DNA of 64,000 nucleotides, from positions 1 to 64,000 of the forward strand of contig NVUY01000011.1 of NCBI GenBank assembly GCA_002733215.1, given 5' to 3'. How positions within the stretch are numbered: the first letter of the stretch is position 1; the number at the start of each line of letters is the position of its first letter. Below, in pieces: positions 53,080 through 62,981 of this stretch. The position numbers and the translations under genes are program-made. The notes below the pieces were generated by a model. It saw only the letters and a list, made by a program, of their open reading frames with translations, was not told where the DNA came from and searched no databases. This DNA is from Sulfurovum sp. (lineage in GTDB: Bacteria > Campylobacterota > Campylobacteria > Campylobacterales > Sulfurovaceae).

Positions 53080-53655
53080 ATGAAAAAAGTATTATTCACA
53101 TTATGTATCATCGTGGCATTATCCATATCATCCATAGCAAAAGAGTTGGAACCCATCGACGTGTATGAGCATATGCAAAGTGCATTAATCGGAGAATGGT
53201 CTTTGTCCCCGGAGAAGAAACAAATAGATACAACAGGTGCCTATAAAAACAAATTAGTGTTGCCTTTAGTGGGTACAGATATCACTGCCCTAGCCTACAA
53301 ACCCATCGGTTTTGGCTCCACTCTGCAGGAAGACCTGCTTCCAAACACTAAAAAACAGATGGTAACCATGTATCATTGTAATGATTATGTGGATTGTACG
53401 CAAGTGCTGGCTACTCATTTCTGTACAAAGATGAATCAGCCTCAATTTATATTGGACATAAAAACATCTACAAAAGAGAAGATCATTTTTAACTGTAATA
53501 TGGAAACTGCTTTATGTCAATCAGATGAAGATCATATCCATCAGATCATACTTGAATTTTCAAATGAATGGAAACATCTCAAATCATCTTATCTGGGATG
53601 GACAGATCAAAAACCGAACAATAAAAACTCTATTTATCATTTTGACAAAAAGTAG
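53080..53655 (+). CDS. secreted protein of unknown function
   Basis: From ATG 53080, with AAGGTAAGTG upstream, this has 191 residues; a GTG 6 bases earlier is less likely. The signal peptide is MKKVLFTLCIIVALSISSIA. The mature part has six cysteines, including CNDYVDC, FC, FNC and LC, probably in disulfides, with a beta-rich look. Lipocalin-like spacing (GEWSLSPEKKQ near 38) is only suggestive. No family recognised. It is divergent from the P460-like gene. Confidence 0.6.
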   Translation: MKKVLFTLCIIVALSISSIAKELEPIDVYEHMQSALIGEWSLSPEKKQIDTTGAYKNKLVLPLVGTDITALAYKPIGFGSTLQEDLLPNTKKQMVTMYHCNDYVDCTQVLATHFCTKMNQPQFILDIKTSTKEKIIFNCNMETALCQSDEDHIHQIILEFSNEWKHLKSSYLGWTDQKPNNKNSIYHFDKK

Positions 53656-53713
53656 AAAGGTATAAAAACAGGTCTGTCTCAACGCACCCTATATATTCAT
53701 CATATCATACTCA

Positions 53714-54247
53714 CTAGTGTGTTTTATAGAGTCTTGGACTGCCATTGTAAATGACATCTGGCTCTTCTGCATTCTTCAGATCAGTAAAAAATACTCTATT
53801 GGCTTTTCCTGCATCTTTTATCTTAATATACTTTTCTACCATTTTAAAAATAACTTCCTGAGCAGAACTTGATGCTGTCTTGGATTCTGAAACGACACAA
53901 TAAATATCATGAGCACTGTGTAAACGTATATTGGCAATAAGAATCTCTGCAAATTGTTTTACGCCCTCACTGTCTGTAGATTGACAAATGATCACATACA
54001 CATTACGTTCCTTATCAAGCTCAAACAAGACATCTGTATTACGTTTCCATTTTGGAAGTAAGTGTTCCAGATTAACATCATCCGCTGATAATAAGATCAT
54101 CATCGTAGCCGACTCTCTTTTGTTATTCATCAGATAATAAAAAAACTCTAAAGTAGTTCCCATTTTATCCATCATCGTTTTAACCAACTTCACTTCATCT
54201 TCAGGAAATGACGAGTAATGGATATTTCTTTTTTCAGTACGATTCAT
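53714..54247 (-). CDS. hypothetical cytosolic protein, possibly degenerate GGDEF-like
   Basis: A 177-residue protein without signal peptide or membrane segments. Middle and C-terminal parts (VNLEHLLPKWKRNTDVLFEL, AEILIANIRLHSAHDIYCVVSES and the end GSPRLYKTH) recall the layout of a degenerate GGDEF domain, but the GGDEF motif is absent. I do not assign a function. It is monocistronic and flanked by a small palindrome upstream (54275-54291). Confidence 0.5.
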   Translation of the reverse strand: MNRTEKRNIHYSSFPEDEVKLVKTMMDKMGTTLEFFYYLMNNKRESATMMILLSADDVNLEHLLPKWKRNTDVLFELDKERNVYVIICQSTDSEGVKQFAEILIANIRLHSAHDIYCVVSESKTASSSAQEVIFKMVEKYIKIKDAGKANRVFFTDLKNAEEPDVIYNGSPRLYKTH

Positions 54248-54274
54248 AAAAAACCTTTCAGCAAATAATATAAG

Positions 54275-54291
54275 ATAAGAATTGTTCTTAT
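54275..54291. promoter_or_regulatory. short palindrome upstream of the gene at 53714
   Basis: ATAAGAA-TTG-TTCTTAT is a perfect 7-3-7 palindrome about 30-45 bases before the start of the minus-strand gene. It could be an operator or part of its leader. No regulator is suggested. Confidence 0.35.
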
Positions 54292-54397
54292 TCTTATTAT
54301 AACAAAATTTTCTCCAAATACGTTATTAATTTGATAAAAAGAGGAAAGACTCAAATTATGCACAAAAATCACATAAAAAATACGCTACTATTAGCAC

Positions 54398-55321
54398 ATG
54401 AATTATAAAATTGCCCCTGAGTTCATCCCCGTCATAGATGCTATAGAGACCCATTTAGTAGGGAAACGAGAAACCATAGCGCTCTCTTTAGCGACATTTT
54501 TTGCCGGAGGGCACTTACTTTTGGAAGACATCCCCGGTGTAGGAAAAACTACTTTGGCCAAACATCTCTCTCAGATTTTAGGACTCGATTTTGGGCGTAT
54601 ACAGTTTACTTCCGACATGCTTCCCTCCGACATACTTGGTGTGAATTACTACAACCAAAAAGAAGGCTCTTTTATCTTTAAAAAAGGGCCTGTCTTTACT
54701 TCATTTCTATTGGCGGATGAAATAAACCGTTCCATGCCAAAAACTCAGTCTGCCCTGCTTCAGGCGATGGAAGAAGGCATCATAAACATCGATACAAAAG
54801 CCTACACACTCAGCAGGCCGTTTTTTGTGATGGCAACACAAAACCCTCATGAAGAGGTTGGTACTTTTCCTCTCCCAAGCTCACAGCTAGACCGTTTTAT
54901 GTGTTCCTTTGGCATCGGCTATCCCGATAAAGCATCAGAAAGAGAGATCTTGAAAGGACTAACACAAGATACTTCATCCACTACAGCACCGTTGTTCTCC
55001 ATCACAGAGATAGAAAGCTATCTGCAGAAAGCCGCAAAGGTCACACTCAGTGAGACCCTGCTCGACTTTCTCCAGGATATCATCACCTTTACCAGAGAGA
55101 GCGGGCTGTTTGAATATGGTCTTTCAACACGTGGGGCTTTGGCATTGACTGCTATGACCAAGTCCTGGGCCATGTTACAGGGTCGAAGTTATGCCACGGC
55201 AGATGATCTGCAGATGGTCACGGGCATTGTCTGTGCACATCGTTTGCATTTTAAAGAAGGTCATACTACGGTACTGCGAATACAGCATGAAATCTTTACT
55301 CAAATTCATTCAGATACATAG
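54398..55321 (+). CDS. MoxR-family AAA+ ATPase
   Basis: A 307-residue AAA+ protein of the MoxR group. Walker A is DIPGVGKTTLAKHLS near residue 47, Walker B LLADEINRSMPKTQSALLQAMEEG near 106 and sensor 1 VMATQNPHEEVGTFPLPSSQLDRF near 145. It is followed by a DUF58 protein (35-base overlap) and a TgpA-like transglutaminase (32-base overlap), a known operon type. MoxR proteins act as chaperones that activate or assemble partner proteins. Confidence 0.93.
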   Translation: MNYKIAPEFIPVIDAIETHLVGKRETIALSLATFFAGGHLLLEDIPGVGKTTLAKHLSQILGLDFGRIQFTSDMLPSDILGVNYYNQKEGSFIFKKGPVFTSFLLADEINRSMPKTQSALLQAMEEGIINIDTKAYTLSRPFFVMATQNPHEEVGTFPLPSSQLDRFMCSFGIGYPDKASEREILKGLTQDTSSTTAPLFSITEIESYLQKAAKVTLSETLLDFLQDIITFTRESGLFEYGLSTRGALALTAMTKSWAMLQGRSYATADDLQMVTGIVCAHRLHFKEGHTTVLRIQHEIFTQIHSDT

Positions 55322-56156
55322 AAGCATCAAACAACACGCCACACGCTTTAGTCTGGTGGTTGTCATCTTGCTTTTCGGGCTTTTTATGGAAGCTTATATG
55401 CATGACTTCAACCTGGTCTATATCACACTCTTTTTTGTCTTTTCTCTTGCTTTCTCATCAGGCCCTATAGGTGTGCTGAACATAGGAAACCTTGAAGCAG
55501 ATTTTCTGCGTAAGATACGTCTTTTTGCACATCAAGAGGGTAAAATACCGATTTCTATCACTAACAATTCAAAAACAACTTCATGGTCTGTCAGCCTACA
55601 TAATGATGATACCATTCTTCCCTTGGCAAAACTAGAAGGAGAAAGCTCAAAAATACTTCACTTTCCTGTCACTCCTGACAAACGGGGTAAATTTACCTAT
55701 GGCAACTTCTACTTTGAAAGTAAATACCCTCTTTCAACCGCACATTTAAGCAAAAACATAGCCCAAAGATATGAAGGGTTTGTCTATCCTGAACCTAAGG
55801 GAAAAAGTCTGGCGGCGTTTTTACAGGAAGAAGAGATGCCTTATGGTGAAGAGAAAGAATTTGACGGTCTGCGTGCCTATGACGGCTCACAAAGACTCTC
55901 ACATATACACTGGGCATCCGTAGCCAAGGGGGAGATGGCAGTCAAGATTTTCACTCAAGAGACTCACACGCCCAAACTTGCCTTTGACTTTCATCATGCG
56001 GGAAGTAATGATGAAGCACGTCTGTCACAGCTCTGTCTCTGGGTACTTGAATGCGAGAAAAAACACTTGCCGTTCAGTATACAAATGCCAGGGAAAAAAC
56101 TAAACTCATCAAAGGAGAGCATAGATGACATACTTCAAATCCTTTCAACCTACTAA
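55287..56156 (+). CDS. DUF58 domain protein
   Basis: From ATG 55287, inside the end of the MoxR gene, this has 289 residues; earlier in-frame starts would run far into the MoxR gene in another frame. Two N-terminal membrane helices (about 20-62) precede a domain that ends with the DUF58 signature EFDGLRAYDGSQRLSHIHWASVAKGEMAVKIFTQE near 190. No strong ribosome binding site, so translation is likely coupled. The family is found with MoxR and transglutaminases; its job is not established. Confidence 0.85.
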   Translation: MKSLLKFIQIHRSIKQHATRFSLVVVILLFGLFMEAYMHDFNLVYITLFFVFSLAFSSGPIGVLNIGNLEADFLRKIRLFAHQEGKIPISITNNSKTTSWSVSLHNDDTILPLAKLEGESSKILHFPVTPDKRGKFTYGNFYFESKYPLSTAHLSKNIAQRYEGFVYPEPKGKSLAAFLQEEEMPYGEEKEFDGLRAYDGSQRLSHIHWASVAKGEMAVKIFTQETHTPKLAFDFHHAGSNDEARLSQLCLWVLECEKKHLPFSIQMPGKKLNSSKESIDDILQILSTY

Positions 56157-58053
56157 GTTCTCTCCTTTAGCACTTTTAGACATGGCGTACATAGTCATAC
56201 TATTGCCTTTACTGCTAATGCTCAAAATACCTATGCTCGTGTTTGTTTTTATGGTGCTCACCATACTTTTCTTTAAAAAGACCCCTGCAAAAAATACATT
56301 GATCATGTTTGTATTTATCATGGGGATATTGGCACTCTATTTGTCTTTGTATGGTACTTTTTCTTTTAGAGGCTTATCACGTTTAAAACTTTTTCTTGAA
56401 CTGCTCGTCTATATACTCATCATTGTTGTCTCCATGCAAAGGCTCACAAGGGTCATTAACATTTACCTGCTTATCTCACCCATGTTATTTTTGGCACTCT
56501 CTTTGTTCTTTTATTATGGCATGTATATGCTTATTTATGTGGTATTTGAAATCTTTTTTCTGCTTTGGATGATACTGGCACATCACATGGAAGGAGATGT
56601 GTGGGAAGGTTTCCGTTCCGGCATGGTAATGTTTATGGTTTCGTTGCCATGGGTGGTTGTTCTGTTTATCTTTTTCCCTCGTATCTCGTTTGAACATGCC
56701 AGCTATGGGTTTAAGGGTGAGAACATACAGCGTATGGGGCATGATGGTACAATGCACCTGGATAGTAAAGCCTTACTTGTCCCCTCGAACCGTATCGTGA
56801 TGGAAGTGGGCTTTGACAAAGACATACCCTCGTCAGATCTACTTTATTTTAGAGGCAGTATGCTTTATATCGATAAAATAGATCATTGGGAACCCCTGCC
56901 AAGCTACATTAAAAGAGAAAATAAAATGTACTACCCTACGGAAGGTACAAATGTTGACTACAAAGTTACCCTCTACCCTACACAAAAACAATGGATCTAT
57001 CTGCTCGACATGCCTTCCATGACGGTCAGGAAATCTAGCTTGGACAGAGACCTTATCTCTACACTTGAAAAACCCATTAAAGAGCCTTTACATTATGCTG
57101 CCAGTTCTTCTTTGAGTCTCAGGTTTCATGATGTATTAGACAGCTATACACTTCAAATGTCTTCTGCTTTTTCAAAAGAGCAAAATCCTCTAACCTATAA
57201 AGAAGCCCAAAAACTAAAAACGGCTTACCTCTCAATAGAGAAGAGAGCAAAAGCCATAGTGACATTCTTTCAGGATCAGTCACTTACCTACAGTCTCAAG
57301 CCTGAACCTTTAGATATCAACCACAGCACAGACAGCTTTCTCTTCGACACACATCAGGGCTATTGTGTACATTTCGCTTCCTCTTTTGTCACTATGGCAC
57401 GTATGGCCGGCATCCCCTCACGTATCGTTACAGGCTACAAAGCAGACTTGGAAAACAGCATGAAAAACTACTTGGCAGTGAAAGAAAAAGATGCACATGC
57501 ATGGGCAGAGTTATACATAAATGAACACTGGGTACGCTTTGAGACCACAGCTACTGCCTCAAGTATAGAGGCACAGTCACAAATTCAACAGCTAAAAGAA
57601 TCGGAAAGCCAACTTTCTAAAAGCATAAACCTCTACCTCATGTATGCCAAATATCAGGTAGAAACATGGATACTTTACTACTCTAACATCCGTCAACTCC
57701 AACTCTTGCAATATGCTAAAGAGAACCCAAAATTCATTGTTACTTTTGTCATGAGTATACTTGCACTCATTCTATTCAGCTTTTTGGTCATAGCCCATTT
57801 TCGTCGTCCAAAGTATAGTTCAGAAACCCTAAAACTCTTGCAGCCTCTTTTAAGTGCCCTCAAAAAAGAGGGATACCTGCGAAAAAAAGAAGAAACCCTA
57901 CACCAATACTTCTTACGATACCTGAACGATCATCCGGATAAAACTGCCATAAAAGAGGTAGACAGGTGTTATGAACAGATTTTATATGCAGGGGATGATT
58001 CTAAAGAAACAAAAAAAGAGTTAAAGTTGTTCATTCGTAAGAGTTTAACTTGA
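56125..58053 (+). CDS. TgpA-like membrane transglutaminase
   Basis: A 642-residue inner-membrane protein with about six N-terminal helices (about 14-190), a periplasmic transglutaminase-like domain and a last helix near 548. The catalytic region is GYCVHFASSFVTMARMAGIPSRIVTGY (Cys near 413), then DAHAWAELYI (His near 455) and HWVRFETTA, where Glu replaces the usual Asp, as in some relatives. A DUF4129-like helical tail follows. It is the last gene of the MoxR-DUF58-TgpA operon and overlaps DUF58 by 32 bases. The substrate is unknown. Confidence 0.9.
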   Translation: MTYFKSFQPTKFSPLALLDMAYIVILLPLLLMLKIPMLVFVFMVLTILFFKKTPAKNTLIMFVFIMGILALYLSLYGTFSFRGLSRLKLFLELLVYILIIVVSMQRLTRVINIYLLISPMLFLALSLFFYYGMYMLIYVVFEIFFLLWMILAHHMEGDVWEGFRSGMVMFMVSLPWVVVLFIFFPRISFEHASYGFKGENIQRMGHDGTMHLDSKALLVPSNRIVMEVGFDKDIPSSDLLYFRGSMLYIDKIDHWEPLPSYIKRENKMYYPTEGTNVDYKVTLYPTQKQWIYLLDMPSMTVRKSSLDRDLISTLEKPIKEPLHYAASSSLSLRFHDVLDSYTLQMSSAFSKEQNPLTYKEAQKLKTAYLSIEKRAKAIVTFFQDQSLTYSLKPEPLDINHSTDSFLFDTHQGYCVHFASSFVTMARMAGIPSRIVTGYKADLENSMKNYLAVKEKDAHAWAELYINEHWVRFETTATASSIEAQSQIQQLKESESQLSKSINLYLMYAKYQVETWILYYSNIRQLQLLQYAKENPKFIVTFVMSILALILFSFLVIAHFRRPKYSSETLKLLQPLLSALKKEGYLRKKEETLHQYFLRYLNDHPDKTAIKEVDRCYEQILYAGDDSKETKKELKLFIRKSLT

Positions 58054-58123
58054 TGATTCATCTGTATTAAATCATTAACTTGGCAACATATCCATTATAA
58101 TTAAAGTATAGCAGGAGAGGTTT

Positions 58124-58771
58124 ATGGCGATAAAGATCCGTTCTGAAGAAAAGAAATTTGAACTCTATAGAGATAAAAAAAGCAGCACAAATACGATGCT
58201 TCTTCTAGCTGCAGCAACTATCTTGTGTGGTGTGTTTTTTTCTTATTGGGGATATGACAATGAAAAAGAATTTTATTTCCTGATCATTGGTATTGTATTC
58301 ATATTTTTAGGTGCACTCTCATTGTTTTCAACCATACAGCAACATAAGGTAGTGAAGGATAATGAGGGCTTTATCCATCTTCTGGCTACGAAAGAAGGTC
58401 TCTCTCTTGCGCCAGACATGGGTATGTCATTAGAGCACTACCATTGGGACAAGATATCAAAGATCATCCTTGCCAAAACATTTATAAGCGATGAAGGGAT
58501 CAATGGCAAATCATACAGTCCGGATGTTGCACTCATTTATCTTCAAAATCTAGAAACATTAAACGCAGAGGATAGAAGTAAATACCAGATATATGAAAGT
58601 CCTAAGAGATTTAATGTCATCTCACTTGAATTACCCAAAGACGAACTTCTAACGATCAAACAAAAACTAGACTATTTTTCTAACGATGGCACAGTCATCG
58701 ACATCTACCGTACCGTAGAGTTTTCATATATAAAAAATGATGAGATCTATGCCAACAAAAGAAAGATTTAA
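58124..58771 (+). CDS. membrane protein of unknown function
   Basis: A 215-residue protein with two membrane helices (about 25-42 and 50-70) and a soluble part of about 145 residues with a mixed alpha/beta pattern. This resembles PH-like domain membrane proteins in layout, but I do not recognise it. AGGAGAGG lies before the ATG. It follows the TgpA gene by 70 bases on the same strand. Confidence 0.6.
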   Translation: MAIKIRSEEKKFELYRDKKSSTNTMLLLAAATILCGVFFSYWGYDNEKEFYFLIIGIVFIFLGALSLFSTIQQHKVVKDNEGFIHLLATKEGLSLAPDMGMSLEHYHWDKISKIILAKTFISDEGINGKSYSPDVALIYLQNLETLNAEDRSKYQIYESPKRFNVISLELPKDELLTIKQKLDYFSNDGTVIDIYRTVEFSYIKNDEIYANKRKI

Positions 58772-58921
58772 ATTTACCAAGTCTTTAAAGTCTTCCGCAC
58801 AAAACCCAACCCTAAAAACGGTTAACCTTCCTTCTGTACTATTAAAATTATAGTTAAAAGCAACCTCTCAGATGTTTTTAAATAAAATTATAAACTAATT
58901 CCGAACGGAGATATTACCCAA

Positions 58922-60280
58922 ATGATTAAAAAAAGTAAAAAAGTTATACTTGCAGGACTGGCTTCTACTTTAACAGTAGCATACCTCTTTGGATCTTTTG
59001 CCCAGGCCAAAGACAGCACTAAAAAAGCCTATCAACCCTCTTCTGCGAAAGAAAAGCTGGAAGCCTATATCAAATTTACACAGATCCTCAATGTCATAGA
59101 GAATCAGTACGTTGATGATATCAATGCCACAGACCTTGTAGATAAAGCACTTGAAGGACTTCTGGAAAACCTTGATTCCCACTCTTCCTTTATGAATACA
59201 AAAGAGTACAAAGACCTTTCGGTTCAGACAAAAGGTGAATTTGGCGGCTTGGGTATCTCTATAGGTATGAAAGAAGGTGCCCTTACGGTGATCGCTCCTA
59301 TAAAGGATACACCCGCAGATAAAGCGGGGGTCAAAGCTGGAGACATTATCTTAAAGATCAACGACACAGCGACCATTGGTATGAACATCGATGATTCTGT
59401 AAAGTTGATGAGAGGTAAACCTGACACTTCTCTGGTTTTAACCATCATCAGAAAAAAAGAGCCTAAACCGCTTAAGATCAAGATCACCAGAGCCATCATC
59501 AAGATACAGTCTGTTTACGTGAAAACCATTGAAGATGATATACTCTATGTCCATATCACCTCTTTTGACCAGAAAGTTGTCGAAGGTGTTAAAAAAGCAA
59601 TGAAAGAGCACAATGCAACCAAAGGTATGATCCTGGATCTTAGAAACAATCCGGGAGGACTGCTTGACCAGGCAGTTGATCTTGTAGACCTTTTTGTAGA
59701 GGAAGGTGCCATCGTAAGCCAAAAAGGCAAGATGAAAAGTGAGAATATCTCTTACAAAGCACATAAAAAAGATACAGATAAAGAGACACCTATCGTTATA
59801 ATTGTCAACGGCGGATCTGCTTCTGCATCAGAGATCGTTGCGGGAGCACTTCAAGACTTTAACCGTTCCATCGTCATAGGCGAAAAAACCTTTGGTAAAG
59901 GCTCTGTTCAGGTAGTGATGCCTATAGGTGAAGATGAAGCATTAAAACTCACTGTGGCACGCTATTATCTTCCAAGCGGACGTACGATCCAGGCTTTGGG
60001 CGTCACACCGGATATCATCGTTCATCTTGGAAAGATCGACTTTATAGAAGACCCCGTCTTGCTTAAAGAAAAAGATCTCAAAAAGCATTTGGAAGGTGAA
60101 CTTGCCAAAATAGATGTGACTGAAACAAAATCAAGTGATGGCAATGTATCGGCAGAGAACAACGAAACAGTTGTAGACGATACGATCATCACGGAAGAAC
60201 AACTCTACAAAGATGCACAGCTTAAATCTGCTGTAGACATTTTAAAAGCACTCATCATCACTCACAAAGGAAGGAAATAA
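58922..60280 (+). CDS. ctpA: C-terminal processing protease (S41, CtpA/Prc)
   Basis: A 452-residue periplasmic serine protease. It has an N-terminal signal/anchor (about 8-29), a PDZ domain (about 97-175, [39 protein letters not shown]), and the catalytic core with [15 protein letters not shown] near 240, catalytic Ser in [15 protein letters not shown] near 293 and Lys in [11 protein letters not shown] near 320. It trims C termini of envelope proteins. Its stop overlaps the purC start (TAATG). Confidence 0.95.
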   Translation: MIKKSKKVILAGLASTLTVAYLFGSFAQAKDSTKKAYQPSSAKEKLEAYIKFTQILNVIENQYVDDINATDLVDKALEGLLENLDSHSSFMNTKEYKDLSVQTKGEFGGLGISIGMKEGALTVIAPIKDTPADKAGVKAGDIILKINDTATIGMNIDDSVKLMRGKPDTSLVLTIIRKKEPKPLKIKITRAIIKIQSVYVKTIEDDILYVHITSFDQKVVEGVKKAMKEHNATKGMILDLRNNPGGLLDQAVDLVDLFVEEGAIVSQKGKMKSENISYKAHKKDTDKETPIVIIVNGGSASASEIVAGALQDFNRSIVIGEKTFGKGSVQVVMPIGEDEALKLTVARYYLPSGRTIQALGVTPDIIVHLGKIDFIEDPVLLKEKDLKKHLEGELAKIDVTETKSSDGNVSAENNETVVDDTIITEEQLYKDAQLKSAVDILKALIITHKGRK

Positions 60281-61011
60281 TGGTACACGACACACTCGTA
60301 AAACAGACACTGGTGTATGAAGGGAAAGCAAAGAAAATTTGGACAACAGAATACCCGGATCTCTATATCTCTGAGTTTAAGGATGACCTGACTGCTTTTA
60401 ACGGTGCAAAGAAATCAAGTGAAGCCGGTAAAGGTGCACTGAACAACAAGATCTCCACAGAACTTTTCAAATACCTCAATAAAAAAGGTATACCTACACA
60501 CTTTGTTGAAATGCTCGACGATAACCATATGCTTCATAAAAGGGCTGATGTGATCTACATAGAGGTCATCGTCAGAAATATTGCGACAGGAAGCCTTACC
60601 CGTAATCTGGGTATCGAAGATGGAACGATCCTTCCCTTTACCCTGGTAGAGTTTGACTATAAAAATGATGAACTCGGTGACCCTAAACTCAATGACCAGC
60701 ACTGCATTATCCTGGATCTGGTAAGAAGTACAGCAGAACTTGACTATATGCGTTTCATGGCAAGAAAGATCAATGATCTGCTTAAAGCATTTTATGCAGA
60801 ACGTAATTTAACACTGGTTGATTTCAAACTTGAATTTGGAAAAGATGTGGACGGCAACATTATCCTTATCGATGAGTTGAGTCCGGACAACTTCAGACTT
60901 TGGGATTCGGAGAGTGGTGAGAAGATGGATAAAGATAGATTCAGAGAAGGTTTAGGCGGACTGAAAGTGGCTTATGAAGAAGTATTAAATAGAATTTTGG
61001 GAGACAAATAA
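60280..61011 (+). CDS. purC: phosphoribosylaminoimidazole-succinocarboxamide synthase
   Basis: A 243-residue SAICAR synthetase of purine synthesis: YEGKAKKIW at the start, [12 protein letters not shown] near 34, [14 protein letters not shown] near 97, and [31 protein letters not shown] near 180. The length is normal. It overlaps ctpA upstream and purS downstream by TAATG junctions, so all are one operon. Confidence 0.97.
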   Translation: MVHDTLVKQTLVYEGKAKKIWTTEYPDLYISEFKDDLTAFNGAKKSSEAGKGALNNKISTELFKYLNKKGIPTHFVEMLDDNHMLHKRADVIYIEVIVRNIATGSLTRNLGIEDGTILPFTLVEFDYKNDELGDPKLNDQHCIILDLVRSTAELDYMRFMARKINDLLKAFYAERNLTLVDFKLEFGKDVDGNIILIDELSPDNFRLWDSESGEKMDKDRFREGLGGLKVAYEEVLNRILGDK

Positions 61012-61250
61012 TGACAGCAGTAGTAAACGTATTTTTAAAAGAAGGTGTACTTGATCCTCAAGGGAAAGCAGCACACCATGCGCTTGATTCTTTAGGATTT
61101 GCAGGCGTTGATGATGTACGTATCGGTAAACAGATCATTATTAAGCTTGATACAGAAGATAAAGCTGAGGCTGAGGCTGAAGTCAAAGAGATGTGCGAAA
61201 CACTTCTTGCCAATACGGTGATCGAAGATTATACGATAGAGATCAGCTAA
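61011..61250 (+). CDS. purS: phosphoribosylformylglycinamidine synthase subunit PurS
   Basis: A 79-residue subunit of the FGAM synthase complex. It has the PurS pattern VFLKEGVLDPQGKAAHHAL and a beta-alpha-beta fold ending in the VIEDYTIEI strand. It bridges PurL and PurQ. It is coupled to purC (TAATG) and 1 base before purQ. PurL is not in the window. Confidence 0.94.
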   Translation: MTAVVNVFLKEGVLDPQGKAAHHALDSLGFAGVDDVRIGKQIIIKLDTEDKAEAEAEVKEMCETLLANTVIEDYTIEIS

Positions 61251-61251
61251 G

Positions 61252-61938
61252 ATGCAAAAGAAATCATTAAAAGTAGCAGTATTAAGATTTCCGGGAACAA
61301 ACTGTGAGTTTGACACCCAGTATGCTTTTGAGAAACTGGGACATACAACAGAGCTTGTATGGCACGAAAATGAAACACTTCCCGAAGACATTGATCTTGT
61401 TGTGGTGCCTGGCGGATTCTCTTACGGTGACTATTTGCGTTCAGGGTCTATCGCCAGATTTTCTCCTGTAATGAAAGCCGTTACAGCCTATGCAGAGAAG
61501 AGCGGTAAAGTGCTGGGTATCTGTAACGGTTTCCAGATCCTTACCGAAGCAGGACTACTTCCGGGTGCATTGAAGCGCAACAACAACCTTCACTTCATCT
61601 CCAAACACCAAAACCTTTGTGTTATCAATAATGACAATGCTTTTTTAAATCTCTGTGACAAAGGTGAAGTACTCAACATCCCTATTGCCCATGCAGACGG
61701 TAATTACTACATCGATGATGCCGGTTTTAAAAAACTTGAAGCCAACGGACAGATACTGCTTCGTTATTCGGATGAGAAAGGTGAACCAGTTGTGGTGAAT
61801 GGCTCAGTTACTTCTATCGCCGGTGTGTGTAATGAAGGTAAAAATGTATTTGGCCTTATGCCTCACCCGGAGCGTGCTTTAGAAGCGATACTCGGATCTG
61901 AAGACGGTCTGCGTATGCTTAAAGGTTTTGAAGCCTAA
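61252..61938 (+). CDS. purQ: phosphoribosylformylglycinamidine synthase subunit PurQ
   Basis: A 228-residue class I glutamine amidotransferase giving ammonia for FGAM synthase. It has RFPGTNCEFDTQYAF at the start, VVPGGFSYGDYLRSGSIA near 47, VLGICNGFQILTEAGLLPGAL near 84 (nucleophile Cys), and LMPHPERA near 202 with the catalytic His-x-Glu. Its stop overlaps the next gene (TAATG). Confidence 0.97.
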   Translation: MQKKSLKVAVLRFPGTNCEFDTQYAFEKLGHTTELVWHENETLPEDIDLVVVPGGFSYGDYLRSGSIARFSPVMKAVTAYAEKSGKVLGICNGFQILTEAGLLPGALKRNNNLHFISKHQNLCVINNDNAFLNLCDKGEVLNIPIAHADGNYYIDDAGFKKLEANGQILLRYSDEKGEPVVVNGSVTSIAGVCNEGKNVFGLMPHPERALEAILGSEDGLRMLKGFEA

Positions 61939-62981
61939 TGCGTCACTTTCGCTCGGTATGGCTTTTCATAGGGCTTTTACTAGCCTACACTACCTTAGTC
62001 AGTGCCCAGAGCGAATTTAAATACTCTTATATGCCTAAAAAGGTCTATGAGAACCAACTCTTCGCAGTGACCATCATGGCCATAGGTAAATCTGATTCAG
62101 ATATGCCTTTTTTTACCTTTGACCGTTCCAGTAGAACACAAGCCCTTTTCTCCAAACCTCTAGTGGTTCAAAATGGAAATGACAGTTTTTATACCTTTTA
62201 TTTTAAAGCGTCTGACCAGGATATACGTATCCCCTCTCTTTTTATCTCAACTCAAAATACAGAAGCAACACTTGAATCTAAAACGATCTTCATAAAGAAT
62301 CTCAAAAAAAGAGAAGACTTCTCTAATGTTCTGGCTGCAGATATGAAGATCAAAAACTCTCAGGTTTCACATTATGATGAGAAGAACCATATCGTCACAC
62401 TCTCCATAGAAGCCTTTGAAGCAAACCTTGAAGATATGAAGTTAAATGGTGTACAGGAGTCTGACATAGACTCATTGACACGTGATAATGCAAAGGTAGA
62501 AGCTGAGTTCTATGTGGTGCTTCCTGTGGAAGAAAAGGTACTGAAATTCACCTATTTCAATACCATCAAAAAACAGTATGTTTTTTTAGAGGTTCCTGTA
62601 GTCGTTGTGGATGCTACCGTAAGCACACAGTCTGACCTAAATCCCAAAGAAGACAGTTTTGAGAAACTCAAAAAATATACCTTTATGACTTTGGTCGTTT
62701 TCTTTTTCATTATGTTTTTATTTAGAAGAGACTTCTTTTATCTGGTTTTTGGAGTGATCTCTCTTATCACCTTATTGACATTTTACATACCACATAAAAA
62801 AATATGTGTGACACAGGGAGCATCTTTGTATATCTTACCAACCAACACAAGTACGATAAGTACAAAGATAAACCAGGAGTTCGACACCATGTTACTGGGT
62901 GAACGTGAAGGGTTCAAAAAAGTGGAATACAAAGAAGGAATCATAGGATGGGTAAAAAATGAAGACCTTTGCAACAATTAG
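61938..62981 (+). CDS. BatD-like exported protein with C-terminal SH3-like domain
   Basis: A 347-residue protein with a signal peptide (about 1-23), a periplasmic beta-rich part with FKYSYMPKKVYENQLFAVTI at its start, recalling BatD-type proteins, two membrane helices (about 250-287), and a C-terminal bacterial SH3-like end (GASLYILPTNTSTIST to KEGIIGWVKNEDLC). The function is unknown. It is translated from a TAATG overlap with purQ and overlaps plsC by 23 bases, so an envelope gene is tied to the purine operon. Confidence 0.7.
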   Translation: MRHFRSVWLFIGLLLAYTTLVSAQSEFKYSYMPKKVYENQLFAVTIMAIGKSDSDMPFFTFDRSSRTQALFSKPLVVQNGNDSFYTFYFKASDQDIRIPSLFISTQNTEATLESKTIFIKNLKKREDFSNVLAADMKIKNSQVSHYDEKNHIVTLSIEAFEANLEDMKLNGVQESDIDSLTRDNAKVEAEFYVVLPVEEKVLKFTYFNTIKKQYVFLEVPVVVVDATVSTQSDLNPKEDSFEKLKKYTFMTLVVFFFIMFLFRRDFFYLVFGVISLITLLTFYIPHKKICVTQGASLYILPTNTSTISTKINQEFDTMLLGEREGFKKVEYKEGIIGWVKNEDLCNN

